Positions 24,107-32,363 of a stretch of DNA of 64,000 bases are shown here, piece after piece; the stretch's first letter is position 1, and every line of letters begins with the position of its first letter. Source of the stretch: Burkholderiales bacterium (GTDB taxonomy: Bacteria > Pseudomonadota > Gammaproteobacteria > Burkholderiales > Burkholderiaceae_E); the NCBI GenBank assembly GCA_026399875.1, contig JAPLQF010000025.1:124001-188000 (forward strand), given 5' to 3'. The translations under genes were made by a program, and so were the position numbers. The notes under the pieces are model-generated. The model searched no databases. It saw nothing but the letters and a program-made list of their open reading frames with translations, and was not told the DNA's origin.

Positions 24107-24865
24107 ATGATTTCAATCGGCACACGCCAGCATGGCGCCGCTCGCAGACGCCCCATCGACGTGAGGGGCGACTGCTACCACAAGGGCGAATGGATGGAGT
24201 CGGGCGATGACCCGGTTCTGTCGCCCACGGTCTTTCTGATCGAGCAGCCACCAAACGCCACGCTGGTGCCGCACTTTCATCGACAGAACCAGTTCCAGCT
24301 ATTCGTGGACGGCGGTGGGACGCTCGGCAAGCATGCGGTCGAGACGGTGACCGTGCACTATGCCGGGGCCTATACCGGCTACGGCCCGCTGATTTCGGGA
24401 AATCAAGGGATCAAGTACTTCACGATCCGACCGGTGTGCGAAGCCGGCATGATGCCGCTCGACGAAGCGCGCGACAAAATGATCCGCGGCCCCAAGCGCC
24501 ATGAGAGCGTCGGGCCGGTCAGGGTTCTGGATGAGGCAGGGCGGCGAGCGACAGCACATGAACAGGGCAAGCCGGGCGAGCATTTCCTGCTGGACATCAG
24601 CGATGAAGGTCTGGGCGTGGGTGAGGTCTGCCTCGATCGCGGTCAGTCGATGAGCGTGCAGCGGCACGCGGCCAGTCAGGGCGAATTCATTGTCGTGCTG
24701 GGTGGTCGACTTCAGTACGGTGAGCGCGAACTCTGCGAATGGGAGTCGATCTTTGTTTCCGCCGATGAGCCCTTTCCTGATCTGCGCGGCGCCGAAGGTG
24801 GCGTTCAGTGCGTCATCCTGCATTGCCCGCCCCGCGAGAAAGTCTATTTCCCACCAACTGTCTGA
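24107..24865 (+). CDS. Cupin-fold protein of unknown function
   Basis: A 252-residue protein with two beta-barrel halves. The first contains VPHFHRQNQFQLFVDGGG, a cupin metal-type motif with two histidines, and the second SQGEFIVVLGGRLQYGERE. It starts after AAGGAGACGAACC. It lies between the CoA-transferase and a Bug-type binding protein, all on one strand, so it may serve the same pathway as a dioxygenase or ligand-sensing protein, but nothing in the sequence decides this. Confidence 0.65.
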   Translation: MISIGTRQHGAARRRPIDVRGDCYHKGEWMESGDDPVLSPTVFLIEQPPNATLVPHFHRQNQFQLFVDGGGTLGKHAVETVTVHYAGAYTGYGPLISGNQGIKYFTIRPVCEAGMMPLDEARDKMIRGPKRHESVGPVRVLDEAGRRATAHEQGKPGEHFLLDISDEGLGVGEVCLDRGQSMSVQRHAASQGEFIVVLGGRLQYGERELCEWESIFVSADEPFPDLRGAEGGVQCVILHCPPREKVYFPPTV

Positions 24866-24881
24866 TGATGGAGCGTTCCGC

Positions 24882-25868
24882 ATGACTGATTCGAGTCGCA
24901 GAAACCTGTTGCTTGCCGGCGCCGGCGCCGGTGCTGGTCTTGTTGCCCCCCGGGCCTTTGCGCAAACCGGCCCTTATCCGAACAGGCAGGTCAAGATTGT
25001 CGTCGGCGCCCAACCAGGTGGCCTGAGTGACGCGTATGCGCGGCTTTTCGCCGAACAGTTCACCAACCGCTTCAATCTGCCGTGCGTGGTTGAAAACCGG
25101 CCTGGGGCGGGAGGTATTCTGGCGATTGATGCGGTCGTCAAGGCGCCGCCCGACGGCTATACCCTGCTGTCGACGACCACCGGGCAGGTATGGCAGACCC
25201 GCGTCATGTACAAGAAGTTGCCGTTCGATCTGGCCCGCGACATTGCGCCGATCACGGTGTTTCCGTCGGGGCCGCTGATCGTGGCAGTTCAGGAAAAGAT
25301 GGGCGTGAAGAATCTCGATGAGCTCATCGAATATGCGCGCAAGAATGAGTGTTCGAGCGGCTCCTACGCCCCGGCTTCCTATCCGCACGTCTTGGCCGAG
25401 ACCCTCAACAAGCAGTTCGGCTGCAAGTTCCAGGCGATCCAGTACAAGGGCGAAGGGCCGATGTGGGTCGAAATGGGCTCGGGTCAGTTGCAGATGTGCG
25501 TCGGCAGCTACCAGGCCTTTTCGACCGTGGCCAGCAAGGGCGTGCGTCCGATTGCGACAACCGGCCCGATTCGCAGCCCCAAGCTGCCTGATCTGCCGCT
25601 GCTGACCGAGCAGGGCCTCAAGGCGCCGATCGCGCGCCTTGAGGGTGGCCTTGCGCTGACAACAAGTTCAGGTGTGCCGGTCGAGATTCTCGAACTGCTT
25701 TCGAAGGTTGCCGTCGAGGGCAACGATACGCCTCGGGCTCGCGCCCTTCGGGAGAACTTCGCGATTCCCAATGCCACCGGCGGTCGTGCCGAGGCTTTGC
25801 GTCTGTGGCGCGACGATGCCCCGCAGTGGATCAAGGAGGTATCAGCGCTGGGCGTGACCCTTGACTGA
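24882..25868 (+). CDS. Bug-family periplasmic solute-binding protein (tripartite tricarboxylate transporter type)
   Basis: A 328-residue protein with a twin-arginine-like leader (DSSRRNLLLAGAGAG, ending AFAQ near residue 28). The mature Bug fold shows YPNRQVKIVVGAQPGGLSDA, VVENRPGAGGILAIDAV and APPDGYTLL. Bug proteins are greatly expanded in Bordetella and other Burkholderiales and bind small organic acids, amides or nicotinate-like compounds. No TctA/TctB membrane components are nearby, so it must use partners encoded elsewhere or act as a sensor. The amidase gene follows by 28 bp. Confidence 0.9.
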   Translation: MTDSSRRNLLLAGAGAGAGLVAPRAFAQTGPYPNRQVKIVVGAQPGGLSDAYARLFAEQFTNRFNLPCVVENRPGAGGILAIDAVVKAPPDGYTLLSTTTGQVWQTRVMYKKLPFDLARDIAPITVFPSGPLIVAVQEKMGVKNLDELIEYARKNECSSGSYAPASYPHVLAETLNKQFGCKFQAIQYKGEGPMWVEMGSGQLQMCVGSYQAFSTVASKGVRPIATTGPIRSPKLPDLPLLTEQGLKAPIARLEGGLALTTSSGVPVEILELLSKVAVEGNDTPRARALRENFAIPNATGGRAEALRLWRDDAPQWIKEVSALGVTLD

Positions 25869-25896
25869 TGCAGATGTCTTGACCGGAGGAAAAAGC

Positions 25897-27300
25897 ATGT
25901 CCCTGGCATGGATGGGTTTGACCGAGCTCAAATCGATGCTCGATGCGGGTCAGTTGTCGTCGCTCGAATTGACCGAGTTTCTGTTGCATCGGATCGACAA
26001 GGCGGATTCGACCCTGCATGCCTTCACCGAGGTCTATGCCGAGCAGGCGCGGGCCCTGGCGCGAGGTGCCGATCAGCAGCGCGCGGCCGGGCTGCCACTT
26101 GGCCCTTTGCACGGCTTGCCGATCGTCCTCAAAGACCTGCTCGATATCGAAGGTCAAATCGGCACGCTCGGCTCCCGACATTTCATCGACCGGCGAGGCA
26201 CGCAAACCAGTGCCACAGTGGAGCGACTGCTGCAGGCTGGCATGGTGCCGCTGGGCAAATTGCACATGACCGAGTTTGCCTTTGGCGGCTGGGGCACCAA
26301 TCCGCTGATGCAGACCTCGCGAAATCCCTGGGATCTCGCCACCCACCGTGTCCCGGGCGGCTCATCGAGCGGCACCGGCGTTGCGGTGGCAGCGGGTTAT
26401 GCGCCGGTTGGCATCGGCAGCGATACAGGCGGCTCTGTGCGTATCCCCTCGGCCTTCAACGGCTTGACCGGTCTGAAAGTGACCTACGGGCGCATCAGTC
26501 TTTACGGCACAGGTTTGCTCAGCTGGACGCTCGATTCGATCGGGCCGATGGCGCGCAATGTTCGTGACTGTGCGCTGCTGCTTGATGCCCTGGCGGCTCC
26601 TGATCCGCGCGATCCGGTCACGCTTGTTCAGCCGCCCGAGCAGTTTTCTCGGGAAGCTCGCTCGGTCAGGGGCTTGCGTCTGGCGCTGCCTGATGTGACG
26701 CAGTTGCCCGACTTCATGCACCCCGGTGTGACGCAGGCCTGGCAGGATGCGGCGAAAGTGTTTGAATCCCTGGGGGCACAGATCGTGCCGGTGCGACTTC
26801 CCGACTGGTTTTTCGGATTGTCGGTCAATACCGGCCGCATCATTGCCTGCGAGGCGCACGCCTTGCACCGTGATTATGTCGACGATCCAAATGCGCTTTT
26901 GGGGCCGGCGGTACGGCAGCGAATCCAGAATGCCGCCAATTTCAAGTCCTGGGAGTATGCCCAGGAGCTGCGAAACATGAGTGAATTGCGCAGGGCTTTT
27001 GCGAACTGGTTCGAGCCCTTCGATGCACTTTTGCTGCCGTCGGCGGCAATTCCTGCGATGGCGGTGCAGCAGGTCGATGAGGCCTCGCCCATTCCGGGCG
27101 CATTGACCCGCCAGGCGAATTACCTCGGCTTATGCGCGCTGTCGCAACCCGCTGGCTTGGTCGAGGGCTTGCCGGTCGGATTGCAGATCGTGGGCAAGCC
27201 GTTTGACGAGCGAACCGTGTTGTCATTAGGGCAGGCCTTTGAGCAGGCGACGCCCCATCACCGTCTGCATCCGGATTTGTCAGCGCTCGCCCTCGACTGA
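25897..27300 (+). CDS. Amidase (amidase-signature family)
   Basis: A 467-residue enzyme with the Ser-cisSer-Lys catalytic set: Lys79 in GLPIVLKDLLD, the glycine/serine signature VPGGSSSGTGVAVAAG (152-167) with Ser156/157, and the nucleophile Ser180 in SDTGGSVRIP. It would hydrolyse an amide to the acid and ammonia in the cytoplasm. It starts after CCGGAGGAAAAAGC. It closes the 21.3-27.3 kb cluster, where it may release the acid that the CoA ligase activates (inference). GatA is unlikely, as gatC and gatB are absent. Confidence 0.9.
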   Translation: MSLAWMGLTELKSMLDAGQLSSLELTEFLLHRIDKADSTLHAFTEVYAEQARALARGADQQRAAGLPLGPLHGLPIVLKDLLDIEGQIGTLGSRHFIDRRGTQTSATVERLLQAGMVPLGKLHMTEFAFGGWGTNPLMQTSRNPWDLATHRVPGGSSSGTGVAVAAGYAPVGIGSDTGGSVRIPSAFNGLTGLKVTYGRISLYGTGLLSWTLDSIGPMARNVRDCALLLDALAAPDPRDPVTLVQPPEQFSREARSVRGLRLALPDVTQLPDFMHPGVTQAWQDAAKVFESLGAQIVPVRLPDWFFGLSVNTGRIIACEAHALHRDYVDDPNALLGPAVRQRIQNAANFKSWEYAQELRNMSELRRAFANWFEPFDALLLPSAAIPAMAVQQVDEASPIPGALTRQANYLGLCALSQPAGLVEGLPVGLQIVGKPFDERTVLSLGQAFEQATPHHRLHPDLSALALD

Positions 27301-27355
27301 TTGCGCAGGGGCTGCAGTGCCAATGCAGTCGCTGCATCGCCATTTCAGGCCCTTG

Positions 27356-27502
27356 ATGCTCTGATTAATGTCTGTCGAAACATGTCGCGATGCGGAAAGA
27401 GGTGGGGGCCGAATTCGGTGTCGTTGGTCCAGCAGGTGGGCGCTCTATTGGCGTGACACGTCAGCGCAGCAGGCGCTTTTTGGCCCAGACAACTTCTCTC
27501 AG
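27356..27502 (+). repeat. Dispersed repeat copy C: left edge of the arsenic island
   Basis: This begins with the 23-bp terminal sequence (27356-27378) and continues with GTGGGGGCCGAATTCGGTGT, GTGGGCGCTCTATTGGCGTG and ACACGTCAGCGC. It is the opposite-strand counterpart of 5660-5826. It begins 55 bp after the amidase stop. The 55 bp before it hold only short TGCAG/CTGCA hairpins, possibly a terminator. Confidence 0.62.
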
Positions 27503-27608
27503 TGCTTTCCATTTGCGGTCGGCTCAAATCGCTGCAGCAAAGCCGTCGTCAGTGAAGGCCAGCCCGGCCCGCAGCTTGTCACTCCAGAGTCACAAACCGG
27601 TCTTATAT

Positions 27609-27624
27609 TTCCACTCTGCTGGAA
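27609..27624. promoter_or_regulatory. Candidate promoter/ArsR operator upstream of the arsenic operon
   Basis: TTCCA, six bases, TGGAA forms an inverted repeat 42 bp before the GAPDH start, directly behind TTATATTT, a plausible -10 region. Its location suits an ArsR operator controlling the whole operon, but the match to known ars boxes is not tested. Confidence 0.35.
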
Positions 27625-27665
27625 TCATCTAAGGTTTCCGCCGAGACGGCGACGGGGTAAACGGC

Positions 27666-28709
27666 ATGAGAGTAGGAATCAATGGAATGGGCCGCATCGG
27701 CCGCTTGGCGCTGCGCGCTGCAATGGGCGCCGCTGAGCGGCAGGCCGACGATCCGCGCGCGAGCAATCGCCTGGAGGTGATACACCTCAACGAACTGAAG
27801 GGAGGGGCGCTGTCGACCGCGCACCTGGTTGAGTTCGACAGCGTGCAGGGCCGCTGGCGGGCCGACATTGCTGCCGACGGCGAGTCGGCCATCCGTATCA
27901 ACGACCGCAAGCTAAGCTTCTCATCCCACGCAAGCGCTGCCGAGATTCCCTGGGGCGACATGGGCGTCGATCTGGTGCTTGAGTGCACCGGCAAGTTCCT
28001 GACGCCCGAGTCGCTGCAGGGCCACCTCGACCGCGGTGCCAAGCGAGTCATCGTCGCCGCGCCGGTGAAGGTGGGAGACGTGCTCAATATCGTTGTCGGT
28101 ATCAACCACCACCTGTACGACCCCGCAAAGAACCGCATCGTCACTGCGGCGTCGTGCACCACGAACTGCCTGGCGCCGGTGGTGAAAGTGATCCACGAAG
28201 GCCTGGGCATCCGCCACGGTCAGATCACCACGATCCACGACCCGACGAATACCAATCTGATGGTCGACGCATTGCACAAGGACCTGCGCCGGGCCCGCAG
28301 TGCGATGTTGAGTCTGGCGCCCACCACCACGGGCAGCGCCACCGCCATCGCGCTGATCTATCCGGATCTCAAGGGCAAGCTCAATGGCCATGCTGTGCGC
28401 GCGCCGGTGCTGAACGCCTCACTGACCGACTGCGTGTTCGAACTCAAGCGTGAAACCTCGACCGAGGAAGTGAACCGCCTGTTCGCCGAAGCCGCGAAGG
28501 GCTCGCTCGCAGGCATCCTGGGCTATGAAGAACGTCCGCTGGTCAGCGCGGACTACGCCCGCGACACGCGCAGCAGCATTGTCGATGCGCTGTCAACGAT
28601 GGTGACCGACGGCACGATGCTGAAGGTCTATGCCTGGTACGACAACGAGATGGGATATGCCTGCCGCATGGTCGATCTGGCCTGCCACCTACAGCAGCAA
28701 GGCATTTGA
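27666..28709 (+). CDS. Glyceraldehyde-3-phosphate dehydrogenase of the arsenate-export pathway
   Basis: A 347-residue GAPDH. It has the NAD-binding start [17 protein letters not shown], the catalytic motif [16 protein letters not shown] with Cys as nucleophile, and the C-terminal [15 protein letters not shown]. Divergence from housekeeping GAPDH, and the position 16 bp before arsJ, mark it as the ars-type enzyme. In the known GAPDH/ArsJ pathway it uses arsenate in place of phosphate to form 1-arseno-3-phosphoglycerate, which ArsJ exports and which then breaks down outside. It is the first gene of the island operon. Confidence 0.9.
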   Translation: MRVGINGMGRIGRLALRAAMGAAERQADDPRASNRLEVIHLNELKGGALSTAHLVEFDSVQGRWRADIAADGESAIRINDRKLSFSSHASAAEIPWGDMGVDLVLECTGKFLTPESLQGHLDRGAKRVIVAAPVKVGDVLNIVVGINHHLYDPAKNRIVTAASCTTNCLAPVVKVIHEGLGIRHGQITTIHDPTNTNLMVDALHKDLRRARSAMLSLAPTTTGSATAIALIYPDLKGKLNGHAVRAPVLNASLTDCVFELKRETSTEEVNRLFAEAAKGSLAGILGYEERPLVSADYARDTRSSIVDALSTMVTDGTMLKVYAWYDNEMGYACRMVDLACHLQQQGI

Positions 28710-28725
28710 GCGGATCGTCGGCACC

Positions 28726-30030
28726 ATGAACACCGGCACCCGCAACTACGCCATCGTCACTGCCGCCTATTGGGGCTTCACGCTCAGCGACGGCGCGCTG
28801 CGCATGCTGGTGCTGCTGCACTTCTACCGGCTAGGCTACTCACCCTTCACTTTGGCCTTCCTGTTCCTGTTGTACGAAGCGATGGGCGTTGTGGCTAACC
28901 TGATCGGTGGATGGCTGGCGACGCGATACGGCATCAAGCGAATGCTGACCGTCGGCCTCTTCACCGAAATTGCCGGATTCCTGCTGATGTCGGCGCTGTC
29001 GCCAACCTGGTCGGTGGCGCTGTCGGTCGCGTGGGTTGTCGGCGCGCAGGGCATCTGTGGCGTCGCCAAGGACCTGACAAAGACCGCCAGCAAGTCGGCC
29101 ATCAAGGCGACAGCGGGCGACGCCTCAGGCCAACTGTTCAAGTGGGTGGCCTTCTTCACCGGCAGCAAGAACGCGATGAAGGGCGTGGGCTTTTTCCTCG
29201 GCGGGCTGCTGCTGCAGGCCGTGGGCTTTCAGGCTGCGCTATGGATCATGGCCGGGCTGCTGTTCATTGTGTTTATCGGGGTCGTGAGCTTTGTGCCGCC
29301 GCTGATGGGCAAGAGCAAGGCCTCGAAATCGGCCAAGGAACTGTTCGCCAAGAATCGCGGCATCAATTTGCTGGCTGCCGCGCGAGTGGCGCTCTTCGGA
29401 GCCCGCGACGTGTGGTTCGTGGTTGGCGTGCCAGTGTTTTTGTACGCATCAGGCTGGAGCTTCACCATGGTCAGCGGTTTCGTCGCACTGTGGACCATTG
29501 GCTATGGCGTGGTGCAGGCGGCGGCGCCAGCCATCGTGCGGCGCAGCGATGACGGCCTGAGCACCGAAGTGCCGGCTGCACGCCTGTGGTCGGCGCTGCT
29601 GGCCATCGTGCCGATGGGCCTGGCAGTGCTCGTGGCCATGAAGGTGCCGAACCTCGAATGGGTCGTGGTCGCCGGACTTGGACTGTTCGGGTTTGCGTTC
29701 GCGGTCAATTCGTCAGTGCACTCTTACCTGGTGCTGGCTTATGCCGGCTCCGAAAAGGCTGCCGAGGACGTGGGCTTCTACTACGCGGCCAATGCGCTCG
29801 GTCGCTTCTTTGGCACGCTGTTGTCGGGTCTGCTGTACCAGTGGGGCGGTCTGCTGTTTTCGCTGACCGGCTCGGCCGTCATGTTGACGGCCTGCTGGCT
29901 CATCACCCTGGCGCTGCCCGTGAAGCTTAGCCGCAACGACACCCAGGCTTTGCCCGCGGTGGACCAAGTCGAGGCGCCGATGCCGGCGGGCTCCGCTGAT
30001 GCCGGCGTTCGCGCCGAAGCAGGTTACTGA
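28726..30030 (+). CDS. arsJ: ArsJ, organoarsenical (1-arseno-3-phosphoglycerate) efflux permease of the MFS type
   Basis: A 434-residue membrane protein with about twelve hydrophobic segments, opening MNTGTRNYAIVTAAYWGFTL, with GVVANLIGGWLATRYGIKR in the first loop region, as in ArsJ. The internal GICGVAKDLTKTASKSAIK stretch is a further ArsJ-type feature. The start at 28726 leaves 16 bp after the GAPDH stop; an in-frame start at 28630 would overlap it. Known function: efflux of the unstable arsenate-glycerate ester made by the neighbouring GAPDH. Confidence 0.9.
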   Translation: MNTGTRNYAIVTAAYWGFTLSDGALRMLVLLHFYRLGYSPFTLAFLFLLYEAMGVVANLIGGWLATRYGIKRMLTVGLFTEIAGFLLMSALSPTWSVALSVAWVVGAQGICGVAKDLTKTASKSAIKATAGDASGQLFKWVAFFTGSKNAMKGVGFFLGGLLLQAVGFQAALWIMAGLLFIVFIGVVSFVPPLMGKSKASKSAKELFAKNRGINLLAAARVALFGARDVWFVVGVPVFLYASGWSFTMVSGFVALWTIGYGVVQAAAPAIVRRSDDGLSTEVPAARLWSALLAIVPMGLAVLVAMKVPNLEWVVVAGLGLFGFAFAVNSSVHSYLVLAYAGSEKAAEDVGFYYAANALGRFFGTLLSGLLYQWGGLLFSLTGSAVMLTACWLITLALPVKLSRNDTQALPAVDQVEAPMPAGSADAGVRAEAGY

Positions 30031-30057
30031 TCACTTTCCAAGCGACGGAGAACGTCC

Positions 30058-30423
30058 ATGGCTGCAACTCGCTCTCGCGCCCGTCTGATGGACGAACAGG
30101 GCGCAGTCACATCGCTCGCCGCTCTGGCCCAGGGCATGCGCCTGCGCATCTTCCGGGCTCTGGTCGGCGCCGGACCACAGGGGCTCACGCCCAGCGCCTT
30201 GTCAGCAACGCTTGATGTGCCTGCCTCCACGCTGTCCTTTCACCTGAAGGAACTGATGCACGCCGGCATGGTCTCGCAGGAGCGCGACGGCCGGAACCTG
30301 ATCTATCGACCCTCGCTGGAGCGGATGAACTCGCTACTGGTCTACCTCACCGCGCATTGCTGCCAGGCCACGGACGGCGCCGCCTGTGAGGTGGCATCGC
30401 CACCCGGGTGCACTGCCTGCTGA
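30058..30423 (+). CDS. arsR: ArsR-family arsenite-responsive repressor
   Basis: A 121-residue winged-helix regulator. The HTH segment is TPSALSATLDVPASTLSFHLKELMHAGMVSQERDG (about 44-78). The DNA-recognition helix lacks the CxC of the classic plasmid ArsR; instead, Cys101, Cys102 and Cys110 (HCC...C) with Cys118/Cys121 form a C-terminal As(III) site, as in the Acidithiobacillus-type ArsR. It would leave DNA when arsenite binds. It sits in the middle of the operon, 27 bp after arsJ. Confidence 0.9.
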   Translation: MAATRSRARLMDEQGAVTSLAALAQGMRLRIFRALVGAGPQGLTPSALSATLDVPASTLSFHLKELMHAGMVSQERDGRNLIYRPSLERMNSLLVYLTAHCCQATDGAACEVASPPGCTAC

Positions 30424-30466
30424 GCCTCGCCCCCTCCCAACAACGACCACCATCCTCGGAGCACAC

Positions 30467-30973
30467 ATGAGCCAAGACACCCCTGCCAAGGTCTACAACG
30501 TTTTGTTCGTCTGCACCCACAACTCGGCTCGTTCGATCATGGCCGAGGGCCTGTTGAACAGCATGGGCAGGGGCAGCTTCAAGGCCTGGTCTGCCGGCAG
30601 CCAGCCAGTTGGCGTGGTCAATCCTTTCGCGCTGAAGACTCTGGCCAGCCTGTATATCCCGGTGGATGGCTACCGCAGCAAGGACTGGGACGAGTTCGCC
30701 CGACCAGGTGCGCCCGAACTCGACTTTGTCTTCACCGTCTGCGACAAGGCCGCCGGCGAAGTCTGCCCGGTATGGCCGGGCCAGCCGATGACGGCCCACT
30801 GGGGTGTGGCCGATCCCGCTGCGTTCCAGGGCACTGACGAGCAGAAGACCAAGGTTTTCTGGGATACCGCGTCGATTATCAAACGCCGCATCGAACTGAT
30901 GCTCTCGCTGCCGCTCGCAACATTGGACAAGGTTTCCATCCAGCGCGAGATCAAGGACATCGGGACTCGTTGA
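30467..30973 (+). CDS. arsC: Arsenate reductase, low-molecular-weight phosphatase type
   Basis: A 168-residue protein with the P-loop VCTHNSARS (Cys16) and a redox region FTVCDKAAGEVCPVWPG. These are the marks of LMW-PTP-type arsenate reductases, which reduce As(V) to As(III) using thioredoxin or glutathione/glutaredoxin. Its stop lies 2 bp before the acr3 ATG, consistent with co-translation of reductase and arsenite exporter. Confidence 0.9.
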   Translation: MSQDTPAKVYNVLFVCTHNSARSIMAEGLLNSMGRGSFKAWSAGSQPVGVVNPFALKTLASLYIPVDGYRSKDWDEFARPGAPELDFVFTVCDKAAGEVCPVWPGQPMTAHWGVADPAAFQGTDEQKTKVFWDTASIIKRRIELMLSLPLATLDKVSIQREIKDIGTR

Positions 30974-30975
30974 CC

Positions 30976-32040
30976 ATGACCGCCGCCAGGCTGCCCGCAC
31001 CTGCCGCCGTGCCGGCGCCGATGAGTGTCTTCGAGCGTTATTTGACCGTCTGGGTCTTCCTCTGCATCGTCGTCGGCATCGGCCTGGGCCAGTTGCTGCC
31101 CGGCCCGGTCCAGGCCATCGGCAGGATGGAGGTCGCTAAGGTGAACCTTCCGGTGGGCCTGCTGATCTGGGTGATGATCATCCCGATGTTGCTGAAGGTC
31201 GACTTTGGCGCGTTGAATCAGGTGAAGCAACACTGGCGCGGCATTGGCGTGACGCTGTTCGTCAACTGGGCGGTCAAGCCATTCTCGATGGCGTTGTTGG
31301 GTTGGATCTTCATCCGCCACGTCTTCGCTCCCTATCTGCCTGCGGGGCAGGCCGACAGCTACATCGCCGGTTTGATCTTGCTCGCGGCAGCTCCATGCAC
31401 CGCGATGGTGTTCGTGTGGAGCCGGCTGACCAACGGCCATCCTTTGTTCACGCTCAGCCAGGTCGCCCTGAATGACACGATCATGGTGTTCGCATTCGCA
31501 CCGATCGTCGCGCTGCTGCTGGGCCTGTCGTCGATCACCGTTCCCTGGGACACGCTGATCACTTCGGTGGTTCTGTACATCGTCATCCCGGTGGTGATCG
31601 CTCAACTCTGGCGCCGCGCGCTGCTGGCGCGTGGACAGGCCGCGTTCGATGCCACCCTCGCGAGGATTGGACCTTGGTCCATCACGGCACTGCTGGCCAC
31701 ATTGGTTCTGCTGTTCGGATTCCAGGGGGAAGCCATCCTGAAGCAGCCTCTAGTCATCGCGATGCTGGCAGTGCCGATCCTGATCCAGGTGCTGTTCAAC
31801 TCGGCGCTGGCCTACTGGCTGAATCGGCGTCTCGGCGAGTCTCACAGCGTAGCCTGCCCATCGGCGTTGATCGGCGCTAGCAATTTTTTCGAGCTGGCGG
31901 TGGCTGCAGCAATCAGCCTGTTCGGCTTCGAGTCCGGTGCTGCACTGGCCACTGTGGTCGGTGTGCTGATCGAGGTGCCGGTGATGCTGCTGGTTGTACG
32001 GGTCGTCAATCAGAGCAAGGGCTGGTACGAGCACCGCTGA
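30976..32040 (+). CDS. acr3: Acr3-family arsenite efflux permease
   Basis: A 354-residue membrane protein with ten predicted helices. The conserved cysteine motif [20 protein letters not shown] and the [14 protein letters not shown] helix are typical of Acr3. FIASNFFEL-like sequence ([20 protein letters not shown]) is near the C terminus. Acr3 exports arsenite driven by proton motive force. ATG 30976 was chosen over TTG 30970, which lies within the arsC stop region. Confidence 0.93.
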   Translation: MTAARLPAPAAVPAPMSVFERYLTVWVFLCIVVGIGLGQLLPGPVQAIGRMEVAKVNLPVGLLIWVMIIPMLLKVDFGALNQVKQHWRGIGVTLFVNWAVKPFSMALLGWIFIRHVFAPYLPAGQADSYIAGLILLAAAPCTAMVFVWSRLTNGHPLFTLSQVALNDTIMVFAFAPIVALLLGLSSITVPWDTLITSVVLYIVIPVVIAQLWRRALLARGQAAFDATLARIGPWSITALLATLVLLFGFQGEAILKQPLVIAMLAVPILIQVLFNSALAYWLNRRLGESHSVACPSALIGASNFFELAVAAAISLFGFESGAALATVVGVLIEVPVMLLVVRVVNQSKGWYEHR

Positions 32041-32057
32041 CAGCGCAGTTCCAATCA

Positions 32058-32363
32058 GCTCTCCGGCACACTCAGCTTCAGCTGTGCGGCTCGCTGCGCG
32101 AGCGCTGCCACAGCAAGCTGCCCGACCGCGCACCGGACACTCACCCCAAGGTACAGGCGCTGCGCGATGCGGTCACATGGGCTGAAGGCTTGGTCTGGAC
32201 ATCCCCTGAACAATACTTCCCGATGACCGGGATCATGAAGGCGCAGATCGACTGGATCCCGCTGAAGGTCGGCACCGTGCGGCCGACGCAGGGCAAGACT
32301 CTGGCCGTGATGGAGGTCTCGGGGGGGGCGCAGTGCTTGAATGCGGTTCATCAATGCTTGTGA
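32058..32363 (+). pseudogene. arsH: arsH remnant (internally deleted and truncated)
   Basis: The frame reads [12 protein letters not shown], then jumps directly to [59 protein letters not shown] and [12 protein letters not shown], then stops. Intact ArsH flavoproteins have about 30 more residues between the SLRERS and LPLPD motifs, an N-terminal part, and about 60 residues after NAVNQ. All three are missing. There is no start codon. The homology ends where the resident minus-strand gene's stop codon (32351) lies, so the island's right border cuts through arsH. Confidence 0.82.

Noticed and set aside
27390..27632. Small frames inside the repeat at the left edge of the arsenic island, with a counterpart in copy B
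   Set aside because: The similar peptides arise because the DNA itself is a repeat; no start signal or conserved length is shared.
32321..32328. Run of eight G as a possible phase-variation tract
   Set aside because: It lies in the arsH remnant, which is already broken, so switching would have no effect.
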